This document shows, one piece after another, positions 50,776 through 60,404 of a stretch of 64,000 bases of DNA. Source of the stretch: Magnetofaba australis IT-1 (GTDB lineage Bacteria; Pseudomonadota; Magnetococcia; Magnetococcales; Magnetococcaceae); the NCBI RefSeq assembly GCF_002109495.1, contig NZ_LVJN01000018.1:346953-410952 (forward strand). The letters are read 5' to 3'. Under the pieces are notes generated by a model that made no database searches, was not told the DNA's origin, and saw nothing but the letters and a program-made list of their open reading frames with translations. Each line of letters begins with the position of its first letter. The first letter of the stretch is position 1. A program made the translations under genes and the position numbers.

Positions 50776-51849
50776 ATGGCAAAACGTGAGTATCAAACAG
50801 TTGAATCGGGGCCCAAGCATCATGGGGAAATGCTGCACCCCGTTATCAAGAAGAACTACGGCCAGTGGAAATATCATGAGCGTCCTCGTCCCGGCGTGCT
50901 CAAGCACGTGGCCGAGAGCGGCGACGCCATCTACACCGTGCGCGCCGGCACCCACCGTCAGGTGACCGTGGACATCGTCCGCTTCCTGTGCGACATCGCC
51001 GATAAGTACTGCGAAGGCCACCTGCGCTGGACCGTGCGCAACAACGTTGAGTTTGTCACCGACAAAGAAGCCAACGTTGAGCCCATGATCAAGGAGCTGG
51101 AAGCGGCTGGCCACCCCGTGGGCGGCACCGGCAACTCCGTCTCCTCCCTGGCCCATACCCAGGGTTGGTTGCACTGTGACATTCCCGCCACCGACGCCTC
51201 CGGTGTGGTGAAATCCCTCATGGACGAACTGTTCCATGACTTCACCCACGAAGAGATGCCCAACCGCGTGCGCATGTCCACCTCCTGCTGCGAAATCAAC
51301 TGCGGCGGTCAGGCTGACATCGCCATCGTGGTGCAGCACACCCGTCCGCCCCGCATCAATCACGAGATTCTGAAAAACATCTGTGAGATGCCCAGCACCG
51401 TGGCCCGTTGCCCCGTGGCGGCGATTCGCCCCACCACCGTCAACGGTCAGCCCTCGCTGATGGTTGTGGAAGAGAAGTGCATCGTCTGCGGCGCGTGCTT
51501 CGGCGCCTGCCCGGCCATGGAGATCAACCACCCGGATTACTCCAAACTGGCCATCTGGGTTGGTGGTAAGAACGCCAACGCCCGCACCAAGCCCAGCAAC
51601 ATGAAACTGGTTGCTCATGGCCTGCCCAACAACCCCCCCCGCTGGCCGGAAGTGGCTGAAGTGGTCAAGAAGATCCTGGCCGCTTACAAAGAGGGTGGTC
51701 GCGACTGGGAGCGTGTGGGCGAGTGGATCGACCGCATCGGCTGGAAGGCCTTCTTCGAGCAAACCGGTCTGCCGTTCGATAAGTTCATGATCGACAACTA
51801 CCGTCACGCGCGCTCCTCCTTCAACCAGTCCACGCACATCCGTTTCTAA
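50776..51849 (+). CDS. dsrB: Dissimilatory sulfite reductase beta subunit (reverse type)
   Basis: A 357-residue DsrB, partner of DsrA. The first cysteine region is AHTQGWLHCDIPATDASG (Cys134), the second is STSCCEINCGGQ (Cys171, Cys172, Cys177), and the ferredoxin domain has ARCPVAAI and EKCIVCGACFGACP. In DsrAB the catalytic siroheme is held by the beta subunit. GGAGTAGAG precedes the ATG at 50776; an ATG-like start 18 bases upstream has no such site. It lies 99 bases after dsrA with a hairpin between and 42 bases before dsrL. Codon use is like that of dsrA. Confidence 0.96.
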   Translation: MAKREYQTVESGPKHHGEMLHPVIKKNYGQWKYHERPRPGVLKHVAESGDAIYTVRAGTHRQVTVDIVRFLCDIADKYCEGHLRWTVRNNVEFVTDKEANVEPMIKELEAAGHPVGGTGNSVSSLAHTQGWLHCDIPATDASGVVKSLMDELFHDFTHEEMPNRVRMSTSCCEINCGGQADIAIVVQHTRPPRINHEILKNICEMPSTVARCPVAAIRPTTVNGQPSLMVVEEKCIVCGACFGACPAMEINHPDYSKLAIWVGGKNANARTKPSNMKLVAHGLPNNPPRWPEVAEVVKKILAAYKEGGRDWERVGEWIDRIGWKAFFEQTGLPFDKFMIDNYRHARSSFNQSTHIRF

Positions 51850-51891
51850 TTTGTTTCGCGGATAGAGACTGAATACGAAGGAGAAAGCGAC

Positions 51892-53649
51892 ATGGCCAAA
51901 CCGAATCATTTTCACCAAACGGCGGTCAACTGGAAGTTTGACGAGTGCACCTTCGAAGAGGGCCTCGACAAAGTTGTCGCCTATGGTGACGCCTCCGGTA
52001 AGTGCCCCACCTACCAGCCGCGCATTCCGCCTTGCACGAATGCCTGCCCGGCCGGTGAGGACATCCGCGGCTATAACAACATCGTGCGCGGCGTTTGGAA
52101 GTCCGAAGATCCGTATGCGACGGCCTTCTACCGCCTGACCACGAAAAACCCCTTCCCGGCCGTGATGGGTCGCGTGTGCCCGGCTCCGTGCCAAGGCGCC
52201 TGCAACCGCCAATATCGCGACGAGACCATCGGCATCAACGCCATTGAGCACGCCATTGGTCAGTACGCCATTGAGAAGGATCTGCAGTACGAAAAGCCGA
52301 CTGCCTCCACGGGCAAGAAAGTCGCCATCGTGGGCGGCGGCGTGGGCGGCCTCTCCTGCGCCTACCAGCTGATGCTCAAAGGTCACAGCGTGACCCTGTA
52401 TGAGCGTGATCCCAAGCTGGGCGGCATGCTGCGTTACGGCATCATGGGCTATCGTGTCGATCGTGGCGTGATGGACAAGGAGATTGCGCGTATCGTCAAC
52501 CTGGGTCTGGACGTCAAAACCGGCGTCACCCTGGGTAAAGACGTGACTTTGGATCAACTGCGTTCCGACTATGACGCGGTGTTCCTGGCCACTGGGGCGC
52601 AAAAAGGTCGTGGTCTGCCGATCCCCGGCGCTGAAGGCCCTGGCGCCACCAACGCCATCAGCTTCCTGCGTGACTTTGAATACAATGGCGGCATCGAAGA
52701 AGATGGCGCGAGCAAAGTCACCATCGGTAAGAAGGTGGTGGTGATCGGCGACGGCGACGTGGCCATGGACGTCGCGCGTCTGTCGCTGCGTCTGGGCTCC
52801 GAAGCGGTTCTGCTGTCGGCTGTGGCGCAAGAAGAGATGAACTGCTCGCAGTTCGAATTCGACGAAGCCAAGGCCGAAGGCACCGACATGCGCTTCTGCA
52901 CCGGTTCGGTGGAGATCGTGCGTGACGGTTCCGGCAACATCACCGGCATCAAAACCGTTGAGATGGAGCGTAAAGAGAAGGGTGAAGACGGTTGGAACCA
53001 CGCCGTTCCCTTCATGCGCTACAAGCCCAAAGCGGGCACGGAAGCCACCATTGAGTGTGACATGGTTGTGGCCGCTATTGGTCAGACCACCGACACGGCT
53101 GGCTTTGAAGCCGCTACCGACGGCACCCCGTTCCAGCAAGTCGATCACAACTTCCAGGTCAAAGGCATGGATAATGTGTTCGCTGGCGGCGACTCGGTGC
53201 AGATCCACTTGCTGACCACCGCCATCGGTCAGGGCCGCAAGGCTGCGGAATCCATTGATCTGCTGATCAATGGCAAAGCCCTGCCCAAGAAGCCCAGCAA
53301 GCCCGATGTGGTGCCTTACGAAAAGCTCAAGTGGGACTACTTCGTCAACAAGCCCCAAGCCAAGCGTACGCTGTCTCATCCCAGCGTGGTGGAAGGCAAC
53401 TGGCAAGAGACTCTCTCCATGCTCTCCCAACAGGAGGCTTCGGAAGAGGCGGATCGCTGCATGAGCTGCGGTATGTGCTTTGAGTGCAAACAGTGCGAAC
53501 TGTATTGCCCTCAAGACGCCATCACCATGTTCAAAGGCAACCCCGAAGGCCAGGTGATGTACACCTACTACGAGCGTTGCATCGGCTGCCATATCTGCTC
53601 TGAGAGCTGCCCCACTGGGTATATTGATATGGGTATGGGCAACGGCTAA
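51892..53649 (+). CDS. dsrL: DsrL, NAD(P)H:acceptor oxidoreductase of the reverse Dsr pathway
   Basis: A 585-residue iron-sulfur flavoprotein of the GltD-like family. The N-terminal Fe-S region has PPCTNACPAGEDIRGY and VCPAPCQGACN; the FAD site is VAIVGGGVGGLSCAYQL (about residue 145), the NAD(P) site VVVIGDGDVAMDVARL, and after the late FAD motif VFAGGD a C-terminal ferredoxin domain carries CMSCGMCFECKQCELYCP and CIGCHICSESCP. DsrL receives the electrons released by DsrAB when it makes sulfite and passes them to NAD(P)+. Its presence next to dsrAB is the best evidence for oxidative operation. GAAGGAGAAAG precedes the start. Confidence 0.94.
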   Translation: MAKPNHFHQTAVNWKFDECTFEEGLDKVVAYGDASGKCPTYQPRIPPCTNACPAGEDIRGYNNIVRGVWKSEDPYATAFYRLTTKNPFPAVMGRVCPAPCQGACNRQYRDETIGINAIEHAIGQYAIEKDLQYEKPTASTGKKVAIVGGGVGGLSCAYQLMLKGHSVTLYERDPKLGGMLRYGIMGYRVDRGVMDKEIARIVNLGLDVKTGVTLGKDVTLDQLRSDYDAVFLATGAQKGRGLPIPGAEGPGATNAISFLRDFEYNGGIEEDGASKVTIGKKVVVIGDGDVAMDVARLSLRLGSEAVLLSAVAQEEMNCSQFEFDEAKAEGTDMRFCTGSVEIVRDGSGNITGIKTVEMERKEKGEDGWNHAVPFMRYKPKAGTEATIECDMVVAAIGQTTDTAGFEAATDGTPFQQVDHNFQVKGMDNVFAGGDSVQIHLLTTAIGQGRKAAESIDLLINGKALPKKPSKPDVVPYEKLKWDYFVNKPQAKRTLSHPSVVEGNWQETLSMLSQQEASEEADRCMSCGMCFECKQCELYCPQDAITMFKGNPEGQVMYTYYERCIGCHICSESCPTGYIDMGMGNG

Positions 53650-53660
53650 TCGCTGTACCT

Positions 53661-53697
53661 AAGCGGGGCATAGACGCATCGCGTTTGTGCCCCGCTT
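53661..53697 (+). terminator. Hairpin after dsrL, possible partial terminator
   Basis: AAGCGGGGCA (53661-53670) and TGCCCCGCTT (53688-53697) pair perfectly around a 17-base loop. Only a weak T-rich stretch (CCCTCTTATAAATT) follows, so it may attenuate rather than stop transcription into the CopD-like gene. Confidence 0.6.
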
Positions 53698-53721
53698 GCC
53701 CTCTTATAAATTGATTCATTT

Positions 53722-54189
53722 ATGACATCACTACACGCAGTCGCGCTGATTTTGCATCTTATGGCTGCCATGGTTTGGGTTGGCGGGATGTTTTTTGCGC
53801 ACTTTATGGCGCGCCCTGCCGGTGAAGCAGTGTTGAATTCGCCCGAGCGGATTCAGATGATGGCGGCGATTTTCCAACGGTTTTTCCGTTGGGTCTGGGG
53901 CGCCATCATGATTCTACCCGCTACGGGTTTGTGGTTGATCTTCCAGCAGTTTGGCGGATGGGGCGGCGCGAGCTGGCCACACCACGCCATGACTGCGCTG
54001 GGCTGTATCATGATTGGCCTTTATGCTTACATGTATTTTGGGCCTTATAATGAATTCAAGCGCATGATCAAAGAGTGCTTATTCCCGGAAGCTGGGATCT
54101 ATATGCGCTCTATTCGCAAAATTGTGACGATCAATCTGACTTTGGGATTGAGTGTTGCAACGCTGGCTGCTCTGGGTCGCTACTACTGA
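53722..54189 (+). CDS. CopD-like four-helix membrane protein
   Basis: A 155-residue inner-membrane protein with four hydrophobic helices (about 5-27, 50-72, 85-103, 128-148). It resembles the CopD/YidH-like superfamily: LHAVALILHLMAAMVWVGGMFFAHFM has two histidines in the first helix and FRWVWGAIMILPATGLWLI the second. In such proteins the histidines may bind heme or copper. It follows dsrL by 72 bases and precedes an unknown gene by 157. It has not to my knowledge been described as part of the dsr pathway; a link to electron flow from DsrL or to sulfur-compound transport is only suggested by position. Confidence 0.83.
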   Translation: MTSLHAVALILHLMAAMVWVGGMFFAHFMARPAGEAVLNSPERIQMMAAIFQRFFRWVWGAIMILPATGLWLIFQQFGGWGGASWPHHAMTALGCIMIGLYAYMYFGPYNEFKRMIKECLFPEAGIYMRSIRKIVTINLTLGLSVATLAALGRYY

Positions 54190-54346
54190 CAAGCGCTGGC
54201 GATACGGCTCCCGTAGCCGAGACTGTTTTACCCTGTTGCAGGCTTTGGCTTTGCGCGGGTCTGGGCGGATTGGTAATACCGCCACACGTCAATAACCTGA
54301 AGGTTGACGGCGCATCGCGCCATTTTTAGCAGAGGATCCATTCGAT

Positions 54347-54709
54347 ATGAGCAAGGAACAGATCATCTCCCAACTGGATCAAGCCATCGACGCCGCGAGC
54401 AAATGGGCTGACACTGGCTGGACCATGAAATTCGGTCCTTACAATGATGAGGTGAACTCCCTTCAGGCGGCGCGTGAGAAGCCCGAGACCTTTGTCTATC
54501 GCCTGGAAGCCATCGCTTACTGGGAAGACATCCAAGAGCAGGGCGCCGAAACCGTCGCTCAGGGCCAAAAGGCGAAAGAGGCCCTGCAGAACGGCAACAT
54601 GATGCTGGCGCGCCAAGCTGTGCATCACGCGATGTTTCTTGAGAAAAAAGTGAACGACAAAGCGCCGACCTGGGGCAAACTGTTCACGGCGATGTCCGAG
54701 CTGAACTAA
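54347..54709 (+). CDS. Conserved-looking protein of unknown function downstream of dsr genes
   Basis: A 120-residue soluble protein that I cannot assign. It is predicted to be helical, has no cysteine, and contains two Trp-bearing segments (KWADTGWTMKFGPYNDEVN and AIAYWEDIQEQGAE). The codon bias, with many GCC, AAG and GAG, is like that of the dsr genes, and GAGGATCC precedes the ATG. It lies 157 bases after the CopD-like gene and ends just before a strong terminator, so it closes the dsr transcription unit. It is not DsrC, DsrE, DsrF, DsrH or DsrR: the conserved cysteines of DsrC/E are absent. Confidence 0.82.
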   Translation: MSKEQIISQLDQAIDAASKWADTGWTMKFGPYNDEVNSLQAAREKPETFVYRLEAIAYWEDIQEQGAETVAQGQKAKEALQNGNMMLARQAVHHAMFLEKKVNDKAPTWGKLFTAMSELN

Positions 54710-54729
54710 GCTTGCGTCAGAGTGCTAAG

Positions 54730-54768
54730 AAAAAGCCCCGCTGACTCAGTCAGCGGGGCTTTTTTTTA
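54730..54768. terminator. Bidirectional terminator after the dsr unit
   Basis: AAAAAGCCCCGCTGACT and AGTCAGCGGGGCTTTTT form a perfect stem, with further T residues. It separates the convergent dsr-linked gene and asd. Confidence 0.94.
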
Positions 54769-54790
54769 TGCTCTGAAGTGGTCGGACAGA

Positions 54791-55810
54791 TTATTTGATA
54801 TGGCCCTGCTCGATGAGCTTTTCTGCAATCTGAATGGTGTTGAGCGCAGCGCCTTTGCGCAGATTATCGGCCACCACCCACATGTTCAATCCATGCGTGA
54901 CGCTCTCATCGGCGCGAATGCGCGACACGTAGGTCGGATCTTCGCCTGAGCACTCCGCTGGGGTGATGAATTCCATGGCGCTGGGATCGTCCACCACTTT
55001 GATGCCCGGCGCCTTGGAGAGCGCTTCACGCGCCATCTCCGGGGTGATGGGCTTTTCGGTCTCGATTGTAACCGACTCCGCATGACCGTTGAACACCGGC
55101 ACGCGCACGCAGGTGGCGGTCACGGCGATGTTGGGATCGAGAATCTTCTTGGTCTCATTGACCATCTTCATCTCTTCCTTGGTGTAGCCATTTTCCAAAA
55201 ACACATCGATTTGCGGAATCACGTTAAACGCGATGGGTTTGGAAAACTTGTTGGGCGGCACATCTTCACCGGTCATGTAGCGGGAACGGGTCTGCTCAAA
55301 CAGCTCATCCATAGCCGCTTTGCCAGCGCCAGAGACCGCCTGATAGGTGGAGACCACAATCCGCTTAATGGTGGCGATCTGATGAATCGGCACAAGGGCG
55401 TGCACCATCTGAATGGTGGAGCAGTTGGGGTTGGCGATAATGCCCTTTTTGGTATGCTCGGCAATGGCGTCGGGGTTGACCTCAGGCACCACCAACGGCA
55501 CGTCGGGATCCATGCGGAAGTAGGAGGTGTTGTCGATCACAATCACCCCGGCGCTGGCGGCGCGAGGGGCGTGAATTTTCGACACTGAGGCGCCCGGCGA
55601 GAACAGACCGATCTGCACCCCTTCGAAATCGAACTCGTCGAGATTCTGCACCACATGTTCATGGCCGTTGAATTCGATACGTTCGCCCGCAGAGCGTTCG
55701 GAAGCGAGGAAATGGATTTCGCGCACCGGGAACTTGCGCTGCTCGAGAATTTTGATCATCTCCCGGCCAACATTGCCGGTGGCGCCAACCACGGCGACGG
55801 AATAACTCAT
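54791..55810 (-). CDS. asd: Aspartate-semialdehyde dehydrogenase
   Basis: A complete 339-residue Asd, which reduces aspartyl phosphate to aspartate semialdehyde for lysine, threonine, methionine and diaminopimelate synthesis. The NADP-binding start is VAVVGATGNVGREMIKIL; the active site Cys is in NPNCSTIQMV near residue 133, with the catalytic His region later (RVPVFNGHAESVTIETEKP). The ATG at 55810 starts the conserved MSYSVAVVGATG and follows GAGAAG; the longer open frame has no homology. It follows leuB by 140 bases, with a hairpin between, as the end of a leu-asd gene set frequent in proteobacteria. Confidence 0.97.
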   Translation of the reverse strand: MSYSVAVVGATGNVGREMIKILEQRKFPVREIHFLASERSAGERIEFNGHEHVVQNLDEFDFEGVQIGLFSPGASVSKIHAPRAASAGVIVIDNTSYFRMDPDVPLVVPEVNPDAIAEHTKKGIIANPNCSTIQMVHALVPIHQIATIKRIVVSTYQAVSGAGKAAMDELFEQTRSRYMTGEDVPPNKFSKPIAFNVIPQIDVFLENGYTKEEMKMVNETKKILDPNIAVTATCVRVPVFNGHAESVTIETEKPITPEMAREALSKAPGIKVVDDPSAMEFITPAECSGEDPTYVSRIRADESVTHGLNMWVVADNLRKGAALNTIQIAEKLIEQGHIK

Positions 55811-55891
55811 GGTTCTTCTCACTTTCTGTGTCATCAAAAGGGCTTGCGCCCGGACTTAAGATTTTGTTGCTACACATCAACACAAACGACT

Positions 55892-55919
55892 GCGCCGGGA
55901 TCCTATGGGACCCCGGCGC
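55892..55919 (-). terminator. Hairpin between leuB and asd
   Basis: GCGCCGGGATCC and GGACCCCGGCGC pair over 12 positions with one mismatch around TATG. On the minus strand it is followed by GTCGTTTGTGTTG, which is only moderately T-rich, so partial termination between leuB and asd is more likely than a full stop. Confidence 0.55.
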
Positions 55920-55950
55920 TAGTCAGTGCGTTGGAATGGTCCCGTGGAGA

Positions 55951-57024
55951 TCAGCCGAGGGCTTTGATCACCGCATCGCCCATGGCGGCAGTGCCCACCT
56001 CGGTTTTACCCGCTTGCATGATGTCCGCAGTTCGCAGGTCCTGATCCAACACGCTGTTGACCGCCGCATCGATCTTATCGGCGATGGCGCCCAGATCCAG
56101 GGAGTAGCGGAACATCATGGAGGCCGACAGGATGGTGGCCAAGGGGTTGGCCACGCCTTTTCCTGCGATGTCCGGCGCCGATCCATGGATGGGCTCATAC
56201 AGCGCATACTTCTCGCCCAATGAGGCCGAAGGCAGCATGCCGATGGAGCCGGTGAGCATGCTGGCGGCGTCGGAGAGGATATCGCCGAACATGTTGGTGG
56301 TGACCATCACGTCGAACTGTTTGGGATTGCGGATCAGCTGCATGGCGGCGTTATCCACATACATGTGCGACAGTTCAATCTGCGGATACTCCGCATCGCG
56401 CAGGGCGGTGACCACATCACGCCACAACTCCGTGGACTCCAGCACATTGGCTTTGTCCACCGAGCACACCTTTTTGCTGCGCTTCATGGCGATTTCAAAC
56501 GCCGAACGGGCCACGCGCTCGATTTCGTCGGTGTGGTAGACCAAGGTGTTGTAGCCCTTCTTGCGTCCGTCAGCCAGGGTCTCAACGCCTTTGGGCTCGC
56601 CAAAGTAGATACCTGAAGAGAGTTCGCGCACCACCATCATGTCGATGCCGCTGACCACTTCGGGTTTGAGTGTGGAGGCGTCAGCCAGTTGCGGATACAC
56701 CACCGCAGGACGCAGATTGCAGTAGAGATCCAGCGCCTTGCGGATGCCCAACAGACCGCGCTCGGGACGCACCGCATAATCCAGCGACTCCCATTTGACG
56801 CCGCCCACCGCGCCCAGCAGCACCGCATCGGCGGATTTGGCGGCTGTGATGGTAGCCTCGGGCAGCGGGGTTCCGGTCTCGTCATAGGCGGTTCCACCGA
56901 TGAGACCCTCATCAATAGTCAACTCAGCGCCATTGGCTTGCGCCCAATCGAGCACTTTGCGCGCTTCAGCAATGATCTCTTGGCCAATGCCATCACCGGG
57001 CAGCAAAAGGATACGCTTGCTCAT
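55951..57024 (-). CDS. leuB: 3-isopropylmalate dehydrogenase
   Basis: A complete 357-residue LeuB, which oxidises and decarboxylates 3-isopropylmalate with NAD+ in leucine synthesis. Family landmarks are [15 protein letters not shown] at the start, [21 protein letters not shown] (substrate-binding arginines), [15 protein letters not shown], the Mg-binding DNAAMQLI and [12 protein letters not shown], and the nucleotide loop [18 protein letters not shown]. It follows leuD by 42 bases. Its own start is preceded by TATAGTAGGAATATG with AGGA. Confidence 0.98.
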   Translation of the reverse strand: MSKRILLLPGDGIGQEIIAEARKVLDWAQANGAELTIDEGLIGGTAYDETGTPLPEATITAAKSADAVLLGAVGGVKWESLDYAVRPERGLLGIRKALDLYCNLRPAVVYPQLADASTLKPEVVSGIDMMVVRELSSGIYFGEPKGVETLADGRKKGYNTLVYHTDEIERVARSAFEIAMKRSKKVCSVDKANVLESTELWRDVVTALRDAEYPQIELSHMYVDNAAMQLIRNPKQFDVMVTTNMFGDILSDAASMLTGSIGMLPSASLGEKYALYEPIHGSAPDIAGKGVANPLATILSASMMFRYSLDLGAIADKIDAAVNSVLDQDLRTADIMQAGKTEVGTAAMGDAVIKALG

Positions 57025-57066
57025 AAACTCATATTCCTACTATAAAGGTCAGTCCAATGCGATGAA

Positions 57067-57708
57067 TCAGCCGGGGAAGGCCCACGGGGCCTCGCTGCGC
57101 CGCTTCTGCTCAAACGCCTGAATTTCATCAAGGTGTTGCAAGGTCAGGCCGATATCGTCAAGGCCGTTAAGCAAACAGTGCTTGCGAAACGGATCCACCT
57201 CGAAGGCGATGCTCTTACCCTCGGGGGTGTTGATGCTCTGCGCTTCCAAGTCAACAGTCAGCTCGTAACCAGGCGTTGCCTCAATGTCTTGCATCAGCTC
57301 ATCCACCACCGACGACGGCTGCACGATGGGCAGAATGCCGTTCTTAAAGCAGTTATTGAAGAAGATGTCGGCAAAGCTGGGCGCGATGATCACGCGGAAG
57401 CCGTAGTCCAGCAGCGCCCAGGGAGCATGCTCACGACTGGAGCCGCAGCCGAAGTTATCCCGCGTCACCAGAACTTTACCGCCCGCATAGCGCGCCTGAT
57501 TCAGCACGAAATCCGTGTTGAGGGGACGACCCTCACAAGACACGCCGGGCTGCCCCTGGTCCAGATAGCGCCACTCATCGAACAGGTTGGGGCCGAAGCC
57601 GCTGCGCTGAATCGATTTGAGGAACTGCTTGGGGATGATGGCGTCGGTGTCCACATTGGCGCGGTCCAACGGCACGGCGATGGCGGTAATGGTGTTGAAA
57701 GCTTCCAT
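57067..57708 (-). CDS. leuD: 3-isopropylmalate dehydratase small subunit
   Basis: A 213-residue LeuD, the small swivelling-domain subunit of isopropylmalate isomerase, which swaps the hydroxyl group of 2-isopropylmalate. Typical stretches are [36 protein letters not shown] and the [16 protein letters not shown] segment. It lies 18 bases after leuC and 42 bases before leuB. The C-terminal few residues ([11 protein letters not shown]) are variable. Size is normal for the bacterial type. Confidence 0.97.
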   Translation of the reverse strand: MEAFNTITAIAVPLDRANVDTDAIIPKQFLKSIQRSGFGPNLFDEWRYLDQGQPGVSCEGRPLNTDFVLNQARYAGGKVLVTRDNFGCGSSREHAPWALLDYGFRVIIAPSFADIFFNNCFKNGILPIVQPSSVVDELMQDIEATPGYELTVDLEAQSINTPEGKSIAFEVDPFRKHCLLNGLDDIGLTLQHLDEIQAFEQKRRSEAPWAFPG

Positions 57709-57726
57709 GGTTCCTGTCCTTCGCGC

Positions 57727-59133
57727 TCAGTTCCAGTTACGGACGTCAACAAAATGACCGGCTACCGCCGCCGCCGCCGCCATGGCGGGGGACACCAGAT
57801 GGGTGCGGCTATCCTTACCCTGACGCCCTTCAAAGTTGCGGTTGGAGGTGGAGGCGCAGCGTTCGCCGGGGGCCAACACGTCATCGTTCATGGCCAGACA
57901 CATGGAGCAGCCCGGCTCACGCCATTCGAATCCGGCGTCGACAAAGATCTGGTCCAGACCTTCTGACTCGGCTTGATGTTTGACCAGGCCGGTGCCGGGC
58001 ACCACCATGGCCAGCTTGACGCTATCGGCCACACGCTTGCCCTTGACCACCGCCGCCGCCGCGCGCAGGTCTTCAATCCGCGCGTTGGTGCAGGAGCCGA
58101 TGAAGGCTTTATCAATAGCGATCTCTTCAATGGGCGTGCCTGCAGTCAAGCCCATGTAGGCCAACGCTTTCTCCATGGATCCCTTCTTAATGGGATCGGA
58201 CTCATCGGCAGGGTTGGGCACGCGGCCATCCACACCGGTGACCAGTTCGGGCGAAGTGCCCCAAGTGACCTGCGGAACGATTTTGGCGGCGTCAATTTTG
58301 ATCACCTTGTCGAATTTGGCGTCATCATCGCTCTTCAAATCGCTCCAGGCGGCCACTGCTTGATCCCACTGCTCGCCACGCGGGGCGTAGGGGCGACCTT
58401 TGACATATTCGATGGTCTTGGCGTCCACCGCCACCATGCCAGCGCGGGCGCCGCCTTCAATGGCCATGTTGCATACGGTCATGCGCCCCTCCATGGAGAG
58501 GGCTTCTATGGCCGAGCCGCCGAATTCGATCACATAGCCGGTGCCGCCGGCGGTGCCGATCTGACCGATAATATAGAGCACAATATCCTTGGCGGTGCTG
58601 CCGCTGGGCAATTCGCCATCGACGCTGATCAACATCGACTTGGACTTCTTCTGCAGCAGCGTCTGGGTGGCCAGCACATGCTCCACTTCGGAGGTGCCGA
58701 TGCCGAACGCCAGCGCGCCAAACGCCCCGTGGGTGGCGGTGTGGGAGTCGCCGCAGACCATGGTGAAACCGGGCAGGGAGAGACCCTGTTCCGGCGCCAT
58801 CACATGCACCACGCCTTGACGCACATCGCCAATGGCGAACTCGGTGACGCCAAACTGGGCGCAGTTGCTATCCAGCGCATCCACTTGAATTTTGGACACG
58901 GGGTCTTTGATTCCGCCCGCCAGGTCTTTGGTGGGGACGTTGTGATCGGGCACGGCGAAAGTGGCTTCCGGGTGACGCACGCGGCGGCTGGCCAGTCGCA
59001 GACCCTCGAACGCTTGCGGGCTGGTCACTTCGTGAACCAGGTGGCGGTCGATGTAAATCAAACTGGTCCCGTCCTCATCGGTGCGGATGAGGTGGGCGTT
59101 CCAGATCTTATCATAAAGGGTCTGGGCGCTCAT
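57727..59133 (-). CDS. leuC: 3-isopropylmalate dehydratase large subunit
   Basis: A complete 468-residue LeuC, the aconitase-like subunit carrying the [4Fe-4S] cluster. The cluster cysteines are in [13 protein letters not shown] and GCSMCLAMN (C-x2-C), with the third in the first, and [32 protein letters not shown] is the diagnostic active-site stretch. It is the first gene of the leuCDB-asd set. GCGAGAGACGCC precedes the ATG. No leader peptide or riboswitch is evident in the 160 bases before it. Confidence 0.98.
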   Translation of the reverse strand: MSAQTLYDKIWNAHLIRTDEDGTSLIYIDRHLVHEVTSPQAFEGLRLASRRVRHPEATFAVPDHNVPTKDLAGGIKDPVSKIQVDALDSNCAQFGVTEFAIGDVRQGVVHVMAPEQGLSLPGFTMVCGDSHTATHGAFGALAFGIGTSEVEHVLATQTLLQKKSKSMLISVDGELPSGSTAKDIVLYIIGQIGTAGGTGYVIEFGGSAIEALSMEGRMTVCNMAIEGGARAGMVAVDAKTIEYVKGRPYAPRGEQWDQAVAAWSDLKSDDDAKFDKVIKIDAAKIVPQVTWGTSPELVTGVDGRVPNPADESDPIKKGSMEKALAYMGLTAGTPIEEIAIDKAFIGSCTNARIEDLRAAAAVVKGKRVADSVKLAMVVPGTGLVKHQAESEGLDQIFVDAGFEWREPGCSMCLAMNDDVLAPGERCASTSNRNFEGRQGKDSRTHLVSPAMAAAAAVAGHFVDVRNWN

Positions 59134-59295
59134 GGCGTCTCTCGCTGGGCTGTAGAAAACAAAACCGAGACATGACCGTCAGGTCACGCTTTAAAGAGCC
59201 TGAAAGAATAGCAGTCGCAATCCAGAGGCGCAAGACGCCAATGCAGGCGTGTTTGGCGTGTGGAGGCGCTGGCGGTGGGCGTTGGGGCGGCGGGG

Positions 59296-59499
59296 CTAAT
59301 CATCCTCACGCAGAACGGTGAGGGATTCGCTTTGTGTGTAGGGATCCCAACGCGTGATAAAGCGGATGGGGCGGCAGCAGACATGGCAATCCTCAATATA
59401 CTCCTGATTGCCCAGTCCGGCTTCGCGTTGGGTGAACAGGGACTCGCCACAATAGGGGCAAGCGACACTCTCTGACCACTCCGGCGCATCGTCCCGCAT
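59296..59499 (-). CDS. CPXCG-motif zinc-ribbon protein
   Basis: A 67-residue protein of the CPXCG cysteine-rich family. Four metal-binding cysteines are in ACPYCGESL and DCHVCCRPI (C-x2-C pairs), so a zinc ribbon is likely. The rest, including WDPYTQSESLTVL, is strand-forming. The function is unknown. The ATG at 59499 is five bases from the methyltransferase stop, and its GGAG site lies inside the end of that gene, so the two are coupled. Confidence 0.85.
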   Translation of the reverse strand: MRDDAPEWSESVACPYCGESLFTQREAGLGNQEYIEDCHVCCRPIRFITRWDPYTQSESLTVLREDD

Positions 59500-59504
59500 G
59501 AGAA

Positions 59505-60212
59505 CTACTCCGAAGGCTTTCGCGCAACAATAAGATATTGGAAGACGAACAGGTCACGAAATTCAAATTCGTTCAAACCACTGAGCGCAATACGACCAAA
59601 ATTGATGGTGGCGGGGTACTCGTTGGGCTTGATCGCTTCGTACTGCTCGTTGAGGGTTTCGCCCACGTGGGCAATCTCCAGATTGGCGCCGTTCAACATT
59701 TTGACCATCTCCTTGATGGTGAAAAAACGCAGATGGTCACGATCAAGGATGCCGCTCTCTTCGTAGGTCCATGAACCGCTGGCCAAATTGGTAAAGACCG
59801 CGTAATAGCGCACGTTGGGGATGCTGGTGATGACGATGCCGCCCGGTTTGAGATAGCGCATGTGGCGCGCCAAGGTGCGTTCCGGATTGATCAAATGCTC
59901 CAGAATGTCGGCGTAGATAATGACGTCGAAAGAGTCCGGCGCGTGGGCGAGGGTGAGGTGTTCAACATCGCCGATATCGACATGGTCAAGCGCCTGCGCA
60001 GCCTGTTGCGCCGCTTGTTGGTCGTACTCAATGCCCGCCACATAAGGAATGCCCATCTGTTTTAGCGCTTGCCCCATAACGCCGGCGCCACAGCCCACAT
60101 CCAAGATGCGTTGAGCGTCCCGTGGCACCAGGGAAATGACTTCGGGGCGCACATTGGCGTAGTAGCTGTTATCCGCTTTATGTTTGGGGTCTTGTGTGGC
60201 GGGGGAATTCAA
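59505..60212 (-). CDS. Class I SAM-dependent methyltransferase
   Basis: A 235-residue methyltransferase. SAM-binding motif I is RILDVGCGAGVMGQALKQMG (near residues 34-53), motif II the acidic end of GIEYDQ, and the later FDVIIYADILEHLINPERTL is typical of the Methyltransf_11/23 group that includes UbiG-like and sugar-modifying enzymes. The C-terminal region (NEQYEAIKPNEYPATINFG...) is not UbiG-like. Its acceptor is unknown; enzymes of this kind often sit in polysaccharide gene sets, but the only partner here is the zinc-ribbon protein. GGAGAG precedes the ATG at 60212. Confidence 0.87.
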   Translation of the reverse strand: MNSPATQDPKHKADNSYYANVRPEVISLVPRDAQRILDVGCGAGVMGQALKQMGIPYVAGIEYDQQAAQQAAQALDHVDIGDVEHLTLAHAPDSFDVIIYADILEHLINPERTLARHMRYLKPGGIVITSIPNVRYYAVFTNLASGSWTYEESGILDRDHLRFFTIKEMVKMLNGANLEIAHVGETLNEQYEAIKPNEYPATINFGRIALSGLNEFEFRDLFVFQYLIVARKPSE

Positions 60213-60348
60213 ATGCGCTCTCCTGTTGCGGCCATGATGCGGTGCAGACAGCCTGGATGCTCTGAGTGGCGTGCAATATAGTCGCCAAAGTTGGGGCGCA
60301 ACGACATCCTACATACCCGGCAAGGAGAGTTGTGGGGATGTAGAAATG

Positions 60349-60380
60349 CGGAAGGCGCCCCTTGCGAGGACGCCTTCCAT
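60349..60380 (-). terminator. Possible hairpin terminator after ppiD
   Basis: GGAAGGCG and CGCCTTCC form an eight-pair stem around an 11-13 base loop just after the PpiD stop (minus strand). The following bases are not T-rich, so the call is weak. Confidence 0.45.
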
Positions 60381-60404
60381 GGAAAAACTGCATAAACTCA
60401 GCGT

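Noticed and set aside
50755..53592. A 945-codon open frame antisense to dsrB and dsrL
   Set aside because: It has no recognisable domain and mirrors the codon bias of the strongly biased dsr genes, which removes stop codons on the other strand.
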